This document shows, one piece after another, positions 1 to 12,185 of a stretch of 64,000 nt of DNA (position 1 is its first letter; each line of letters begins with the position of its first letter). The stretch comes from Dryococelus australis. Taxonomy: Eukaryota > Arthropoda > Insecta > Phasmatodea > Phasmatidae. Where the stretch lies: positions 274,588,900 to 274,652,899 of the forward strand of contig CM056993.1 of assembly GCA_029891345.1 (NCBI GenBank), given 5' to 3'. The notes beneath the pieces are model-generated. The model was not told the DNA's origin. It ran no database searches and was given only the letters and a program-made list of their open reading frames with translations. Made by a program: the position numbers and the translations under genes.

Positions 1-3000
1 TTGCATCCAACAATGCCTACATCCTAAGAAATGAATGTTTAAACATAGCTATTAAATCTGGTGATTTGTACGAATCAGGCTATTAACAGTCGCAATTAGG
101 TTATGTGAGGTTAGCAATTAAATTTCTTTACAATCACGATGCAGTTTAGGCCTGCATACGTTACAATGAAAACAATTGTAGCCACTTGTAATCCTTCTAC
201 TAGGCCTATCGTGCTAGCCTAGTTTACACAAAGTTTTTGTACAGTTAATACTGAGGCCAAACAGCCACGAGAGTAACTTAATCGGTTTGTAAACAAAACT
301 CTTTACCTGTAAAAGGTTATTTTCTTCTCCTTTTCAAGCAATAACTGTTCTATAGTCTTGGTTAATTCCTGTTATCACGCACATAAGCAACACACAATGC
401 AATCAAATCATAATTTATTATGCTATAGTTATGATAAAACCACAAACTCTTCACAGCACTAAGGTCTACTACTTACATAAAAAAACCACACAACCGATCG
501 AAAATATTCACAATTTCGCCCCAAAACCGAATACTACACACTCTATAAGTATTTTAACAATCTCAACTCAGGAGTGCAAGACTTCAAAACCTAATAAATA
601 ATTGGAAAATGTAAAACCTTGCAGCAACTAGCAATGTTCTGTTATGGGAATACAAAGATTTTCTTCAATGAACAAAATGGCGGACCTTCCCTTTCTCATT
701 GCCACTCCAGGCGTCATTCCCCTCATCTAGAGTTATTATGTTCCATCTGTCCTATTTACTAATCTCTGTTCTGAATACTAATAGTTATTTCTACAGTGAT
801 TACACATATTTTACATATTGCCACGTACAGACAGATATAAACAATAAGAGTACACATGAATGCGGGACGAGATCTTTGATATTAAAGACACATCTCCGTG
901 TGAAAATCAGTGCATTTAGGTTAAGGAAAAGACAAATGGACACGCAATTGTAAACGTGCCAGTGCCATTCACAATTGATTTTATTTTTATGTGGAATATT
1001 TTTATAGTGCCTATCAGAGTGTCTTGTGAATTATTTTATCATCCATGTGTCATCATCATCTTCATTCACTCATCATAAATTAGTTTTAACCTGAATAAGA
1101 TTTTGTGATGTCTGCTCCGGGGACTTCACATCTTCTTGTCTGATAATGTAGCTGCAATAGTTCAATTTTTATTCATTGGAACCTTTTAATCTCTTTTGTT
1201 GGTGGAGTGTGCGCCACCTCACAGTCCGGTCCATTTGTTCATGGTCTGACCTTAAGTATTCATGTGATTCACTTTGTTGACTTAGCGCCTTTTCACAGTT
1301 TTAGAGCTCTCAGAGCTATAGCGGAAAACTGTAACATTTGTGCCTCCTATGCGGGCTTGATAGAATAAAATTGTAACATAAAGATAAAATTCTGTGTACG
1401 ACTTTATTTTCTTGGTCCGTCTGATCACTTGACCACATGAAGTGAACTTTGTCTGAAATTGTACACATAGTTTTGATATGGCGTTGGGTGGCCGAGACAA
1501 CCCACTAGGAGTTACAGGCGTATAAGGGAGGCCCACAGCCCTTACTAGACCAGGCTAAGGATATATAAAGATTGTCGATACTTTAACTTTTATCACAACA
1601 GGAGTTACTGGTCGACGGCCTTCACAACCACTGAGAATCTCGTGCACTGCACTGGCGCCCAAAACCCGCTAATTATTCATCCTACCTTCCACCCAGGTAC
1701 TCTAACCTGCAACCTCCTTTGTGTCCTAAACCTCCATCACGTCAAGGTACTGTAATGATTACAGCCTATCGCTAAATACATCACCATCTAAATGCACAAG
1801 TAAACTTTATTTAACTTAACATCTTGTCAACAGCAGGTTCATTAGAGAATGGTACACCAAGACACAATGAAGGGATTACAAGGAAGGAATTGGTCATTGT
1901 CTTTATTAATGTCGCCCAGAAACTGCCTGGAGTGAGCTTGAGAAACCATGGAAAATGTAAATCAGGAAGGCTAGATTCATTAGCTATTAAAAATATGAGA
2001 ACTCATTTGGTTGTACATTCTTGTGTTGATAAACAGCTGATTTCTTGTTTGTCACTGCAGCTCTTGTGGCTTGGGTGAAAAAAAATAGTAAGAGTGAAGT
2101 TTTTTATAAGGTTATTTGTTCACGAGGTGGTTTGCCATTAATGCCCAGCAAATGGCAAATTTATTATGAGGAAAGCTAAAAATAATGTCTAGAGCTTGCA
2201 TGGATCTGTTGTTCACGTTTTTGTTTGCCTTCGCTCTACTAACTTCCACAGCCTTAGCTACTAATAAATTAATTCCATAAACTACTACAATGAAATATCA
2301 AATCGACAGTTAGAAAAATAAGTATCTGCAGTTGTATAAAAGTGGCTATACCTCTAACGAGTCTGCAACTTACAGGTTAGTATTCGCAACCATACTTGCA
2401 AAAATTTTACACACTGCAATTGTTCATATTTACAAACTTATGCAGATAACATATTACTAGAGGTCTACGCACCATAATTGTGCTATATTTATCTTTCACG
2501 CATGCATCCAAGGTATGTACGAATTAAACAATTACTTTTGGGAATGTGCATGTCTGGCCTCGCACGTTTACATGTCAAATTCACATTTCACAAATTTCAA
2601 ACTGACGTAAACTTCACATAATTCCATCACAACCATAGTTAATGTTAATATCATGTAACCATGTTAATATCTTTGAGACTGCATCATAAATGCTCACATT
2701 ACCATAAACAAATTATACAATTATATCATCTTTGTACATTTATCTACGACTAATTTATATTAAAAGAAATGGGTCAAGTTCATTAGGCATACACGTCACC
2801 AAACAAAACAATTAGACTAATACATTTCCATTAGGCCCTTCATGTACTTAGTAGTTGGAAGGGTGATGCTGTAAATATACACACAATTCCCATAGATACT
2901 TTGGATATATTCACCACACTATCCATGTATCATATTAAAAGTCCAGGTTAAAATAAAAGGATAATTATAAAATTAGCAACAAATACTGTATACAATTATC

Positions 3001-4373
3001 CTAGGCATAACAAAATGAAGCCCAAAAAGTACTTGGTACTGTACCAATAATACTTCTTACCTGGAAAATTCAGGTTAGGAACGGAATTAGGATTCAGCAG
3101 TTTCGTACCAGAGGGCTGAAACACACTTTCCTGAAATGCCAACTACAAATCTTTAATTTCTTCTAGATATCGTCATTTCTCAATTCCTTAAATTTTGGTG
3201 ATGCTAATAACCACTTACACAATCAATGTGCATAATTAACATCAGGAAACCTGTGTTTACTTCCCGATTCGTCCTTGCAACCTGGAACCTAGCACTTCGT
3301 CATCTGCAGATCACATTACGTACTTTATTTATTATTTGTACTTACACACGTCAGTAGGTACTAAACACAATCTAAGAATGACCGCCATTAATCTGAAACA
3401 TGATAAAAAAATTTTACAAGGACGGAAGTGGTCAGAAATAATCAAACAACACTAGCACCCAAAATGAAACTGCAGTTGGTCATGAACTAAAATGATGGTC
3501 AACAGAATCCCTATAGAGACAACAGGCCCTGGTCACAACCTTTAACTGAAATTAAATACTTAAGGACCAATCAGAATTCACCCAGAACGTCAAACTTAAC
3601 ACAAATCGACAGCAAGTGCCAGGTAGTTACACAGAATCCATTGTAATACACTACTGTTGGGTAAAAGATCCGTGTAACCTACCTTCTGGTTAACTACCTG
3701 GTAGTTTGCCAAGAGATTGGTAATACCAGCCCTAACCACAATAACTTATGCATGAAACCAATCAACAATATTTTAATGTAACATTTTACAATCAAGAGTA
3801 AACATGACATGCATTAATAATGCCTGAGAAATGCGCAGACCAACGTAGATAATCTTGTAATATTAAAGTGTGTGTGTCTGGTTTGTGCCAAACACAACAG
3901 TTAATAAATTTTGTAAATTTTAAGAGTCAAGTTGTCATGGTTTTGCCAGTGTTGAGAGACGGCAAAAGTTTTGAGTTCAAGAGTCAATGTGCATAAATGT
4001 CAAGTAATTAAATTCTGCCTTATTTTCAAGAGACGTTTGTTTTGTTTGGTTAACGTTGAAACATGGTATAATTACTATGATTTTCAAGAGTCAAACTGTT
4101 TCATTGCTGTGTTCATGCTAAAATTTTTTGAAAATTTTGCCAATCACAGGACTCCTTGTAAATGTACATAATTATTTCACTCATGTCTTGCAGGACATGC
4201 AACAAGTTATCGAGAAACTTATGTTCGCATAAAGTGTGAACACGCTCAAGGGAATTTTGCAATGAACTGTAATATGTTAGGTTTTTATCAGTGTCACACG
4301 ACACGTGAAATAAACAGTGCTTTGTGTATATCTGCAAAACATGCAGGAGATTTGAGGGTTCATTTGCATTACA
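1..4373. other. AT-rich non-coding stretch
   Basis: No open frame here looks like a protein; the few short frames (for example 699-953 and 1824-2078 on the plus strand) have no domain, no splice context and biased AT-rich composition. I see no tRNA, no transposon end and no strong tandem repeat. Confidence 0.5.
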
Positions 4374-4733
4374 TTTTGACATGGACCATGTCCCCCAGCC
4401 CTAAGTCCATTCACCATATTGCCATCTAGCACCCACCACAGTTATCTCTGTACTATGTGTGGGCAGCGGGCATTGTAGAAGCCACCATCCCGCGTGTGCG
4501 CACGAGTGCGTACCATGCAGTGCAGTTTAGTGTAAAGTGTTGTATGTTTTATTTTTGAGGGTAAATATTATTTAATTTCAGTGAGTGCATCGCACATGTC
4601 TATCGTCTGTGCAATTCAATGCACGTGTTTGTTTGTTTTGATTCTGCAGTGCTTGTTGCTTTCATCGAGGGTTATCGTGTACCAGTGTGTCATACCATGT
4701 GTTATTATTCTTGGTTCCCCTCATAACCTTACC
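4374..4733 (+). repeat. Repeat module A, copy 1
   Basis: This segment matches the reverse complement of 45832-46197 over nearly its whole length with scattered substitutions and small gaps. Shared landmarks are CCCCCAG.CCTAAGTC at the left end, a TTTAGT.TAAAGTGTT block, and TTTCAGTGAGTGCATCGCAC. It has no convincing ORF and no visible terminal repeats, so the family is unknown; a decayed transposon or duplicated non-coding exon region are both possible. Confidence 0.7.
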
Positions 4734-4782
4734 TACACGTAAGTAGAGACATATTTGGATACTATATCCAAATATTTCAATA

Positions 4783-4894
4783 CTGTCCTTTTAGGTTATG
4801 GTTGACAGTTTATTATTGTGACTAAATTGTAAAGTAGTTAAATCGTCAATAATTAATATTGGTACTCTGACGATATAGTTTGATTACACTTTAC
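4783..4894 (+). repeat. Repeat module B, copy 1
   Basis: About 112 bases that match 45709-45829 in the same orientation (shared starts CTGTCCTTTTAGGTTATG, shared ends ATAGTTTGATTACACT). It lies just after module A, but A is inverted between the two loci while B is not, so the two modules have been rearranged relative to each other. Confidence 0.7.
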
Positions 4895-5099
4895 ATGTGT
4901 CCATCATAAAGTGCCCTAAATTGAAGGCCACTGGTACAGAGCTTAGTGAAATTTGTTTTAAGTATTCGGATCTAGATGGGGGGGGGGGGGGGTGTAGGAA
5001 AGTGATGTTGCGGCCTTTCTTTCTTTCCTTTGTAAAGTAATCTAAAAATAAGCATTATTAAATCATTGAATTAGGATTACATTTTCCTGTGCCCGGTTA

Positions 5100-6720
5100 G
5101 ACTGACAGGCACATTGTACGAGGATATTACCGCTAGACCCAAAGCGGGGTGATTGGCTCGGGTTACAAAGCGGGAGGCGAAGAGTGTTGGTTACAACTTA
5201 CTTATGCTGTTGTCTTGGGTGTTGTGGTTGATCCGGGTTTCACCCAGTAGTGGTGAGCTCGATTCACTCCGAAGCGGAAATTCCAGTTGTAGGCTTCACT
5301 GCTCCAGAAGTTCAAATTTGCCCAGTCATACGCTGTCTCAGTACGGTTTAACAACCCTCTTACCAAGGGGTGGCATGAAGGATGGATGCGCAAGCAAGAC
5401 GACCAATATATTACAAATACCGGAGCAGGCACGACTACTTGGTGTCTTAGGCGGTGCAGTCCCGCTCCGACTGCCTTTCCTCCATAGGATGAGGTAGTGC
5501 ACTCAACTGTATGACGGCAAGGAACACTGCATTTTGTTCCCTACGCTTTTTGCAGTGCCTCACCTGGTAGGGCATAGAGTCGCTGCTTACAATATACAAG
5601 GTGCACCCTAACAATGAACAACCTTACAGTGTATGTCCGATTTTGGCTTGCTGATAGAGGCTCGGTAAGTCTCCACTGATCCCCCACACTACGCAGGCTG
5701 ATCAGTGACGGGGAGCTGTGTGGGTCACCAATGCCTCCACTGGATGAGCATTCATACACGAACGAGTGGCAGGACTCAAGTTAGTCACCGCAGCACTAAC
5801 AGTGCTCTGGTGTAAAGAAGTAACCTGGGTTTGTTGCTCCTCCTTGAATGAAGGTGTTGCTAGTGGTTGTGGCTCCTCTATTCCTCTCCACCAGCACTAA
5901 GACAGTGCTCTGACAGATGGAAAGCAACAGATGGCCGTCTAATGGGTGTGTGAGAAAACGGACAGGCTCCTGAAGTCCCTGTTCCTGTCAGCAGTGCACA
6001 TCGTAAACTGTTCTAGCAGGCAAACAGTAAGAATCTCTACGAAAGAAAAAACTGAAGTATAGGAAACAAGCAATGTTTATTGAAGAGTCAATAAACATGT
6101 GACACATGCTACCTCCTATCAAGCAGCAGAGCACTGAAGGGAACTATGCTGGCCAGGTGTAGGCGACCTAGTTCTAGGTTGTAAAGAGGAAAGTTAAATC
6201 TAGACAGTAAAATATATATACTACTAAACTGTTCTAGTAAAGGTGTCTATATGAAACGTGAATTTAATACGTGTTGGTGAGTGTGTTCGCTGGTCGTCGG
6301 GTTAAATGATCTTCAATGGTGAAGTAGCTGCTAAGGCCATACTCATAAAGGTTTGAAGTTCTCTGGAGATCCCAGCACTAGACAGTGCTTGGGGATGTTG
6401 CGAGAGAAGAAACAAGAATGACTGCCGGAGCCCGGCAGCGTCCGGTCTTACATAGGTGAAGCTGCCAGCACGGACTGCAGGGAGGGCGAGCATCCTGCCC
6501 TGGTTGGTGTGGGAGTCAAAAAACTCTGGTCAGCAGTAGTCAGCGTTTCTGCTTCATGCCTTGTCGGCAGTGCTTGACTTTGCCCGATGTTTGGGCAGCT
6601 TGTATGCTCTCAGCGAGTGGGAGGGGGGGAGGGGGGTGGCATACTCGCCGGGTTGCGTAACCTCCAGGTGACAAGAAGTCACTTATATGTTCCTGTTGCC
6701 TGGTAGAGTAGGCAGCCGAA
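5100..6720. other. GC-richer island with unassigned ORFs
   Basis: The base composition rises sharply over the flanks. The minus strand has a 76-codon frame at 5202-5432, rich in Trp, Asn and Tyr, whose stop codon abuts a perfect GTAAGT donor sequence; the plus strand has a 114-codon frame at 5153-5497. Neither matches a family I recognise. Three short palindromes of the form AGCACT-n-AGTGCT lie at 5792-5806, 5893-5909 and 6374-6389. It could be a host exon cluster or part of an old mobile element. Confidence 0.3.
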
Positions 6721-8150
6721 AGTTCATGTAGAAAATTCTCTCTACGAATTTCTTATGGCTGTAGCAGTGGAATTAGGAACCTTAGCGACACGAGTCATAA
6801 TCAAAGTTGATAAGTAGTAGGAGCGGCATGCGTCAACATAGATACATAGTACTACAGTACTTGAAGTCAATACAGCTTATCTTGGCTACCCAATGTAAAT
6901 ATTTTGGATTAAAACAACTCTCCTTATACTTTTTAAATGTTTGTCTGTGGGTTGACTTAGTTTTGATTTGTTCATTATCAGGAGGGTGAAGAGCTGTTCA
7001 GAAATATAACTTGGAAAAAAAATATATTCATAGACTGAATTACTGTTCCATTTCCTGTCGTACAAGTATAACCTCAGAATAGGTAAGTTGCTCACCACTT
7101 TCACATTTAACTTACGAAGAAACTGAATGTGGGGCACATTTCACTTGTTCCCCTATGCGTAGCCACACAAACATTATCCCGAGTCCGTACACCAAGAATT
7201 TTAAATATCTGTTTTAAAGAATAGAAGTTTCTTAGGAAGTGATTCAGTGAAATTCTACCCTATACAATTTATTTTACAATAGAGATACATCTTCTCTCTG
7301 AGCTTCAGAAATATTTACAAGGGTATTTAAAGGGGTCTATTTTTTGTAAATATAACATTTCATCTTCAAAAATTTCTTGAGCTACAATTTTTAAAATAAG
7401 CATTCAATGTGGTTGAAAATGATACAATTTATACATATGTCCTGACTAGGCAGCAGTAAGTATTCAATTCTTAGTAAATTCAGAATAGAGAATCCAGAGT
7501 TTTAAGAGTTAAGGGAAGGTAATGTTCTCATAAGCTTTTCGAAAGGAACGTATACGTTAAAAGCTGTCTCTTCATAATATTTATTTGTAAAATTTGCATT
7601 ACATACATACTATAACATAAAGTTTCTATAAAATACATACAAAATAGTTATAAAAAGTTTATAAAATGCTAAATATCAAAACTTGGACGGGAATGGATGG
7701 AATGTGGTACTGCACGCTGCAGCGTGCTTCTTTAATAACCTACCATGTAAAATACATTTCATGTAACATATCAATAAAAATTTTTATTTATGTAACAACA
7801 AAAAATAATATTCGTTTTAAAAAATTCAACACCTCTAAAATGGACATTATTAATGTGTGTACACAGATTTCTGTATTTACTGGTATAGGAATTCTTCACA
7901 GCTATTGCTGCTTTTTGTGCATACCAAAAATGTAAAATATAATAAAAGAAAAAATTACTCAAGTTACAACTGGATACAAACTTCGGAAGGTTGGGAATTG
8001 AACGTGACTACCTGTTGTTGACAAGGACACTTTGCATTCTTTATAAAACTAACAAACTAGCAGTTACAATATCTTTAGCCACATCAAAAAAAGAAAAATT
8101 ACACAGTTCACAAACACACTATTAACTATAATGATGAAACAGGTGTTAAA
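6720..8150. other. AT-rich stretch, nothing recognised
   Basis: Short frames only, low-complexity A/T tracts and several AATAAA-like hexamers on both strands. It could hold the 3' end of the minus-strand dicistronic transcript, but no polyadenylation site can be chosen with confidence. Confidence 0.4.
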
Positions 8151-8156
8151 TTACCA

Positions 8157-8682
8157 TGGCTACATTCCACTTGGTACTGATAGCACTGACCAGTATAATG
8201 CCAAAAGGAACGCCGTCAGTAAAAATTCGCACTCCAATAGCACTCAGTACTGGAACCAGGCGGAACATTTGTCAGCAGTTTTCAGCAGGAACAATTGCAT
8301 CTGCTACACGCAGTAAAGCAATGATAGGCTTAATTAAACATGTTGTAAACAGGGATGGATTTTTTCTTTTCAGTTTCGTCTGATTCAGACTCTTCAATTG
8401 ATGATGAGATCAAAGAATGTGAAAATATACTTTCCACCTGCAACTTCTGAATATAACAACAATGTAACTTGCCCATTAAAAATTGCCGCCATGTTGCATC
8501 GTCTGCTTTTACTGACACTGCCTTACCTTCTGCACGTCAGTAGTTCCAGCCGGAAGTATAGTCTCCAACCCAGATGCTACAACACCATTTCTACGTTACT
8601 GATCAGCAGAATCAGTACTTAAAGGAACACTTATCAGTACTGGTCAGCTCTTTCAGTGCCAAGTGGAATGCAGCCTATGGTC
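8157..8682 (+). mobile_element. MITE-like DNA transposon, copy 1
   Basis: The two ends form an imperfect terminal inverted repeat of about 38 bases: GGCTACATTCCACTTGG at the left and the reverse complement of CCAAGTGGAATGCAGCC at the right, both continuing into a block ending GACCAGTA. The interior carries a short frame preceded by a TTTTCAG acceptor-like site and encoding an acidic SDSDSSIDDE stretch, probably the start of a lost transposase. A second, inverted copy is at 32042-32686. The superfamily is uncertain; target duplications are not clear. Confidence 0.7.
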
Positions 8683-9693
8683 ACCACTTTGGAGAACACA
8701 CATCTGGAGTGAAGAGTTGGGTGATACATGTGAAAACTTAGTCAAGTGACAGTCAAAGAGTTGTACTTTGATATGTAAAATGGTGTGATAATACTGCAAA
8801 AAAAAAAAAAACATTCCTTCATATGATTTAAAACTTGCAAGGTTTAGATATTTTCCAAAATTGTTCATTCTTACGAAAGGATTGTCAATCTGTCTCCAGT
8901 AAATTTATTTGTTATTTTCTTCACAGTTCTAACTTTTTAATCAAGGTAAAACATCTTTCAACTTTAAAATATATCCTTCACCAATTCTGATCATGGCCAT
9001 GCAGTTAATTTCCAACTATAATGCACAAATTTTTTTCTAGTAATATTGCCAGCACTAATTCTATCACTAATCATTTCAAGACAAGTAAATTTATTTGTAA
9101 CCAATATATTTTAAAATGAAATACTGAAACTGACGCTGAAAGAAAGAACTTGATAAAAGCCCCTTGCAGTAATTTACATCTCTAACAAGATTTATTTTAA
9201 AATACTTCCTAATAACATAATACAATATTCCACAATATATAATTTTCAATGCATAACCACTATTTTAATATGTTTATGCAGCAAAAATAACTCATGCTTG
9301 AAATTGCTATAATGTACGGTAATGTTCATTATAAAAATGTCTAAACTATAAAACAGTCTTCTCACTAATTATATTAGTTATTACTTAAATTTAAACAATT
9401 TAAAACTTGTACCGCCTTACATTATGATTTCAACTTTACAGCATTCAATTTTGTATCTACTTATTCATGTGATAATTCTTGCAGGAGCTAGCAATGAGCC
9501 ATAATAAAATATTTGATATTGAAAATAAACACATAGTTTTCCTACCACGCTTCATTAAAATATTTAAATCTATAAACAACATGCATACAATATTACTGAT
9601 CTGCTACATATTTTTTTTGGTAATTACTCAGCATAGTTTAAAGAAATATGAACTGTGTATTGTAAATGATGTGAAGTATGCAACTCGTAGGCA
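8683..9693. other. AT-rich stretch 3' of the dicistronic gene
   Basis: On the minus strand this follows the stop codon of the second cistron and should contain its 3' untranslated region. AATAAA hexamers occur on the minus strand (for example near 9187), but none can be singled out. No other gene is seen. Confidence 0.4.
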
Positions 9694-9864
9694 TCAGGCA
9701 CTTGATACTTCCTGTACATAGCCCTCATCCTCCCAGTCATAGCGAGTGGGGTGAGTGCTGTGGCGAGTCTTGCAGAGGCGAGGGCCATACTTGAGGATGG
9801 CAATGATGACGCCTAGCACGAACATGGTGAGGACAGTGGCCGCTGGCCAGTACGCGTGAAACAT
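9694..9864 (-). CDS. Second cistron: 56-residue single-pass membrane microprotein
   Basis: A complete small ORF that starts two bases after the stop of the upstream cistron, in the strong start context ACCATGT, and ends at a TGA at 9694-9696. Residues about 7-24 form one hydrophobic membrane segment (Trp-Pro start, then Val/Leu/Ile/Ala). A basic patch (Lys25, Arg29, Lys32, Arg34) follows directly, suggesting a cytoplasmic or matrix-side C-terminus, and the tail is acidic and aromatic (TRYDWEDEGY). Third codon positions are strongly G/C, unlike the AT-rich surroundings, which argues for purifying selection. No ATG precedes it in the shared exon. I do not recognise a named family. Function is unknown; a partner role with the first cistron's protein is an inference. 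Confidence 0.8.
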   Translation of the reverse strand: MFHAYWPAATVLTMFVLGVIIAILKYGPRLCKTRHSTHPTRYDWEDEGYVQEVSSA

Positions 9865-9866
9865 GG

Positions 9867-10072
9867 TCACAGATCACTCTCGCGCTTCTTCAGCTCAAAG
9901 AACTGTTCGCCCTCGTCGTAGCCGTGGCCCGGCTCAAGCTGCTGGTGGACCTGGTACTCCTTGTTTTGCTCGAGTTGCTGCTGCACCAGCCAATTGTTCT
10001 CCAGCTCAGTGTAGTCCAGAGGTGGCTGCTTGTGCGGTGTCTTGGTCCAGATAGGCAACAGCCAGCGGTTAC
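9867..10072 (-). CDS. First cistron, exon 2: C-terminal half of the 130-residue membrane protein
   Basis: The exon begins after a TGCAG acceptor at 10073-10077 and supplies two bases that complete a Gly codon left split by the donor of exon 1 at 30636, so the phases match exactly. It encodes residues 63 (part) to 130 and a TGA stop at 9867-9869. The segment is hydrophilic: a conserved-looking NRWLLPIWTKTP start, a PPLDYTELE stretch, a Gln/Glu-rich middle and a Lys/Arg-Glu tail, consistent with a cytosolic domain. It contains no ATG in any frame, although it is 206 bases long. Codon third positions are GC-rich. The next cistron starts two bases further on in the same exon. Confidence 0.85.
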
Positions 10073-10639
10073 CTGCACATGCAAATAACCACAATGATCT
10101 TTAGCAGTGGTAAAACACCATCTCGAACTTAGGAGGGGGCACGCGTGTAGGCGTTTGCTTAGTGAAGGTAGGGTTGGGGACGGGGATAAGAAGGGAACAA
10201 ACCTTTAGGTGCCTCTCATAAGAAACTTATGCTTCCCTTATAAATTTCATTTCAGTGCAATCAAAACCTCATTAGCCTACATTCTGCATAATAAATAAGA
10301 GAAAAGTCTATAACACATTAGCAAAGATTTATATAATTATCAGAAACACAACAATTTATTAGAGAGTGATTATCATCACATCTCTGTGAATAAAAAGTTA
10401 GGATGCCCATTTACTCTCATTTTGGCACCCTTTACTAAATGTAGGGGGGAGAAATGTATACCCTGCACGGCCCAGTCTTAGTGTGCACAAACAACACTTC
10501 CTAACTACGTAGTTTATTATTTTATTTTAATACTAGTTTGTTATGAGAAAATATACAACTCATTGTCATGCTAATACTGACTCTGTAGCATTTTTTTCTA
10601 TAACAGCAGGCACATTTCCAACAAAAATAAACTAACACA

Positions 10640-10705
10640 AATACCAGGAGTGTTTCAACATGTCCCCCATTCTCTAATACGCCGGATGAACTACTGCATT
10701 GTTAA
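10640..10705 (+). mobile_element. Fragment of the palindrome-family transposase
   Basis: About 60 bases (CCAGGAGTGTTTCAACATGT through GGATGAACTACTGCATTG) match 27859-27920 with few changes. It corresponds to the C-terminal end of the transposase in the 25-28 kb palindrome. It abuts the downstream end of the polymerase relic, so it may mark the insertion or deletion that cut that gene. Confidence 0.7.
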
Positions 10706-12185
10706 CAATTTAGACTGATTTGTTCCTAGAACTAGCTAATTTTCTGGACAAAATGGAAGATCTTTATGTGACTTATGTAGTCTTGAGGATAAATCAACTT
10801 AAATATGTACCCATGATCTGAAACATCCTTCATATTAATATATATTTCTGCCAGAAATCTAATTTAAATTCTGGATAATTAATCCATTCGAAACCTCTGT
10901 ATGGCAAATACTGAGACATTGCACAACCATTAAGATTATTAGCATCAAGGTAAGCTAAATAAATAGTTGGACTCTTGATTTGAATTAAAGTCTTAAAAAT
11001 ATTTATTATTTGCTTTAACATATTGTTTACATCAATGTGATATTCAACCTCTAATCCCTTTTTTCTACCATTAAAATCATATCATAGTTATGTAATAAAC
11101 CCAAAAGTTGTGAATTTTTTTTTTTAACATGGCATCCTACGATAATCCTGGTGCTGTATAATACCACGTGGATCTAAACCATATGCATTGATACATGTAT
11201 CTCTTAAAGTTTTCAAATATATCTGGTAACAGTAATACGTCATTTGTTAAGTATAAGTCGTGACATTCTCCAAGGTTCTACACATTAAATTGGTTCCAAA
11301 CTAGTTTTGCATGTTCATAGTCATCGTCAGTTATGTCAGATTCATTATGCTTATTGTAGAATTCACTCTTTGGTGGAAGTTCAGTGTCTTCAAATTTCTT
11401 CCAACTGGATAAATACCTTTTCTAATAACTAAATCTAATTGATCTTCTGGGAAACGTCTTTGCGTATGCTTCTTTTGTTCCTTGGTTAAAATAGATGCTA
11501 ATTTAACTAAACTACTTGCCATATATTTATAGGTGTCTATAAACCTCATTTTTAAATTTTCTGTTTGTTTCCTAAAAATAATCAACTTTTCTTCATTATT
11601 TGGAATTAAATCTATCTCTCTTTCATCATATCCTAACTCTTTAATAAATAAACGTGCATCATACACAGCTAGTTATGAAAATTAATTGGAACAAAATTGG
11701 GTGGTTTTAATTCTAGGCTACATACTGGGTTAATGAATTTTCCTGTTATATGATCATGGTGGCGTACTTTATTTTTCTTCGTATATTCAAATTTGCATAC
11801 TGTGCATTTTTTTAAATTTATTATATAATGCTGTTTCTTCTTTTGTTAGTGGATGCATTGCTTCAATGTAAATATATTTCCCCAATCTCTTCTACTTCCC
11901 TTTTCATTGATTGTACAAAAATCTTACATGCATTTGGACCTCAATATATAATAAAAGCAAAAACCAAAAGCATCATGTAACTGATATTTCATTGTATATG
12001 ATTCAACTTTAAATCAAGGATATTTATTTGTTCATTAGTAAGTTTGTATCTTTCTTTAAGTACCTCCCTAAAAAGCCATTATCAATATCATCCACTGTTA
12101 AAACTAAATATTCTTCGATTAATTTAAATTTCTTTATTTCCCTTGGATTAGGCTTAGCAGTTGATATTTTCTTTAATATGATGTG
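10706..12185 (-). pseudogene. Protein-primed family B DNA polymerase relic, central and C-terminal part
   Basis: Read on the minus strand through several frameshifts and stops, this shows the ordered signature of the protein-primed type B polymerases of Polinton/Maverick elements, adintoviruses and related arthropod elements. There is a CxxC and HxHxTGK zinc-binding block near 11740-11810. A FIDTYKYMASSL segment falls in the 111-codon frame at 11331-11666. A DLYLTNDVLLL stretch is near 11230-11260. The polymerase motif A region YLDANNL...AMSQYLPY...FEW is at about 10870-10961, and a following SDHGYIF-type segment is near 10790-10820. Such polymerases copy linear double-stranded DNA with a terminal protein. 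It stops at 10705, before the fingers and motif C. It is dead: motif A has lost the usual Tyr after NNL, and frames change at least four times. Confidence 0.85.

Noticed and set aside
1640-1670. CTGGCGCCCAAAACCCGC as an LTR-element primer site
   Set aside because: No LTR end before it and no retroelement gene after it.
9863-10054. Plus-strand frame and a second minus-strand frame over exon 2
   Set aside because: Both are shadows of the GC-rich coding exon; the exon frame alone fits splice phase and residue composition.
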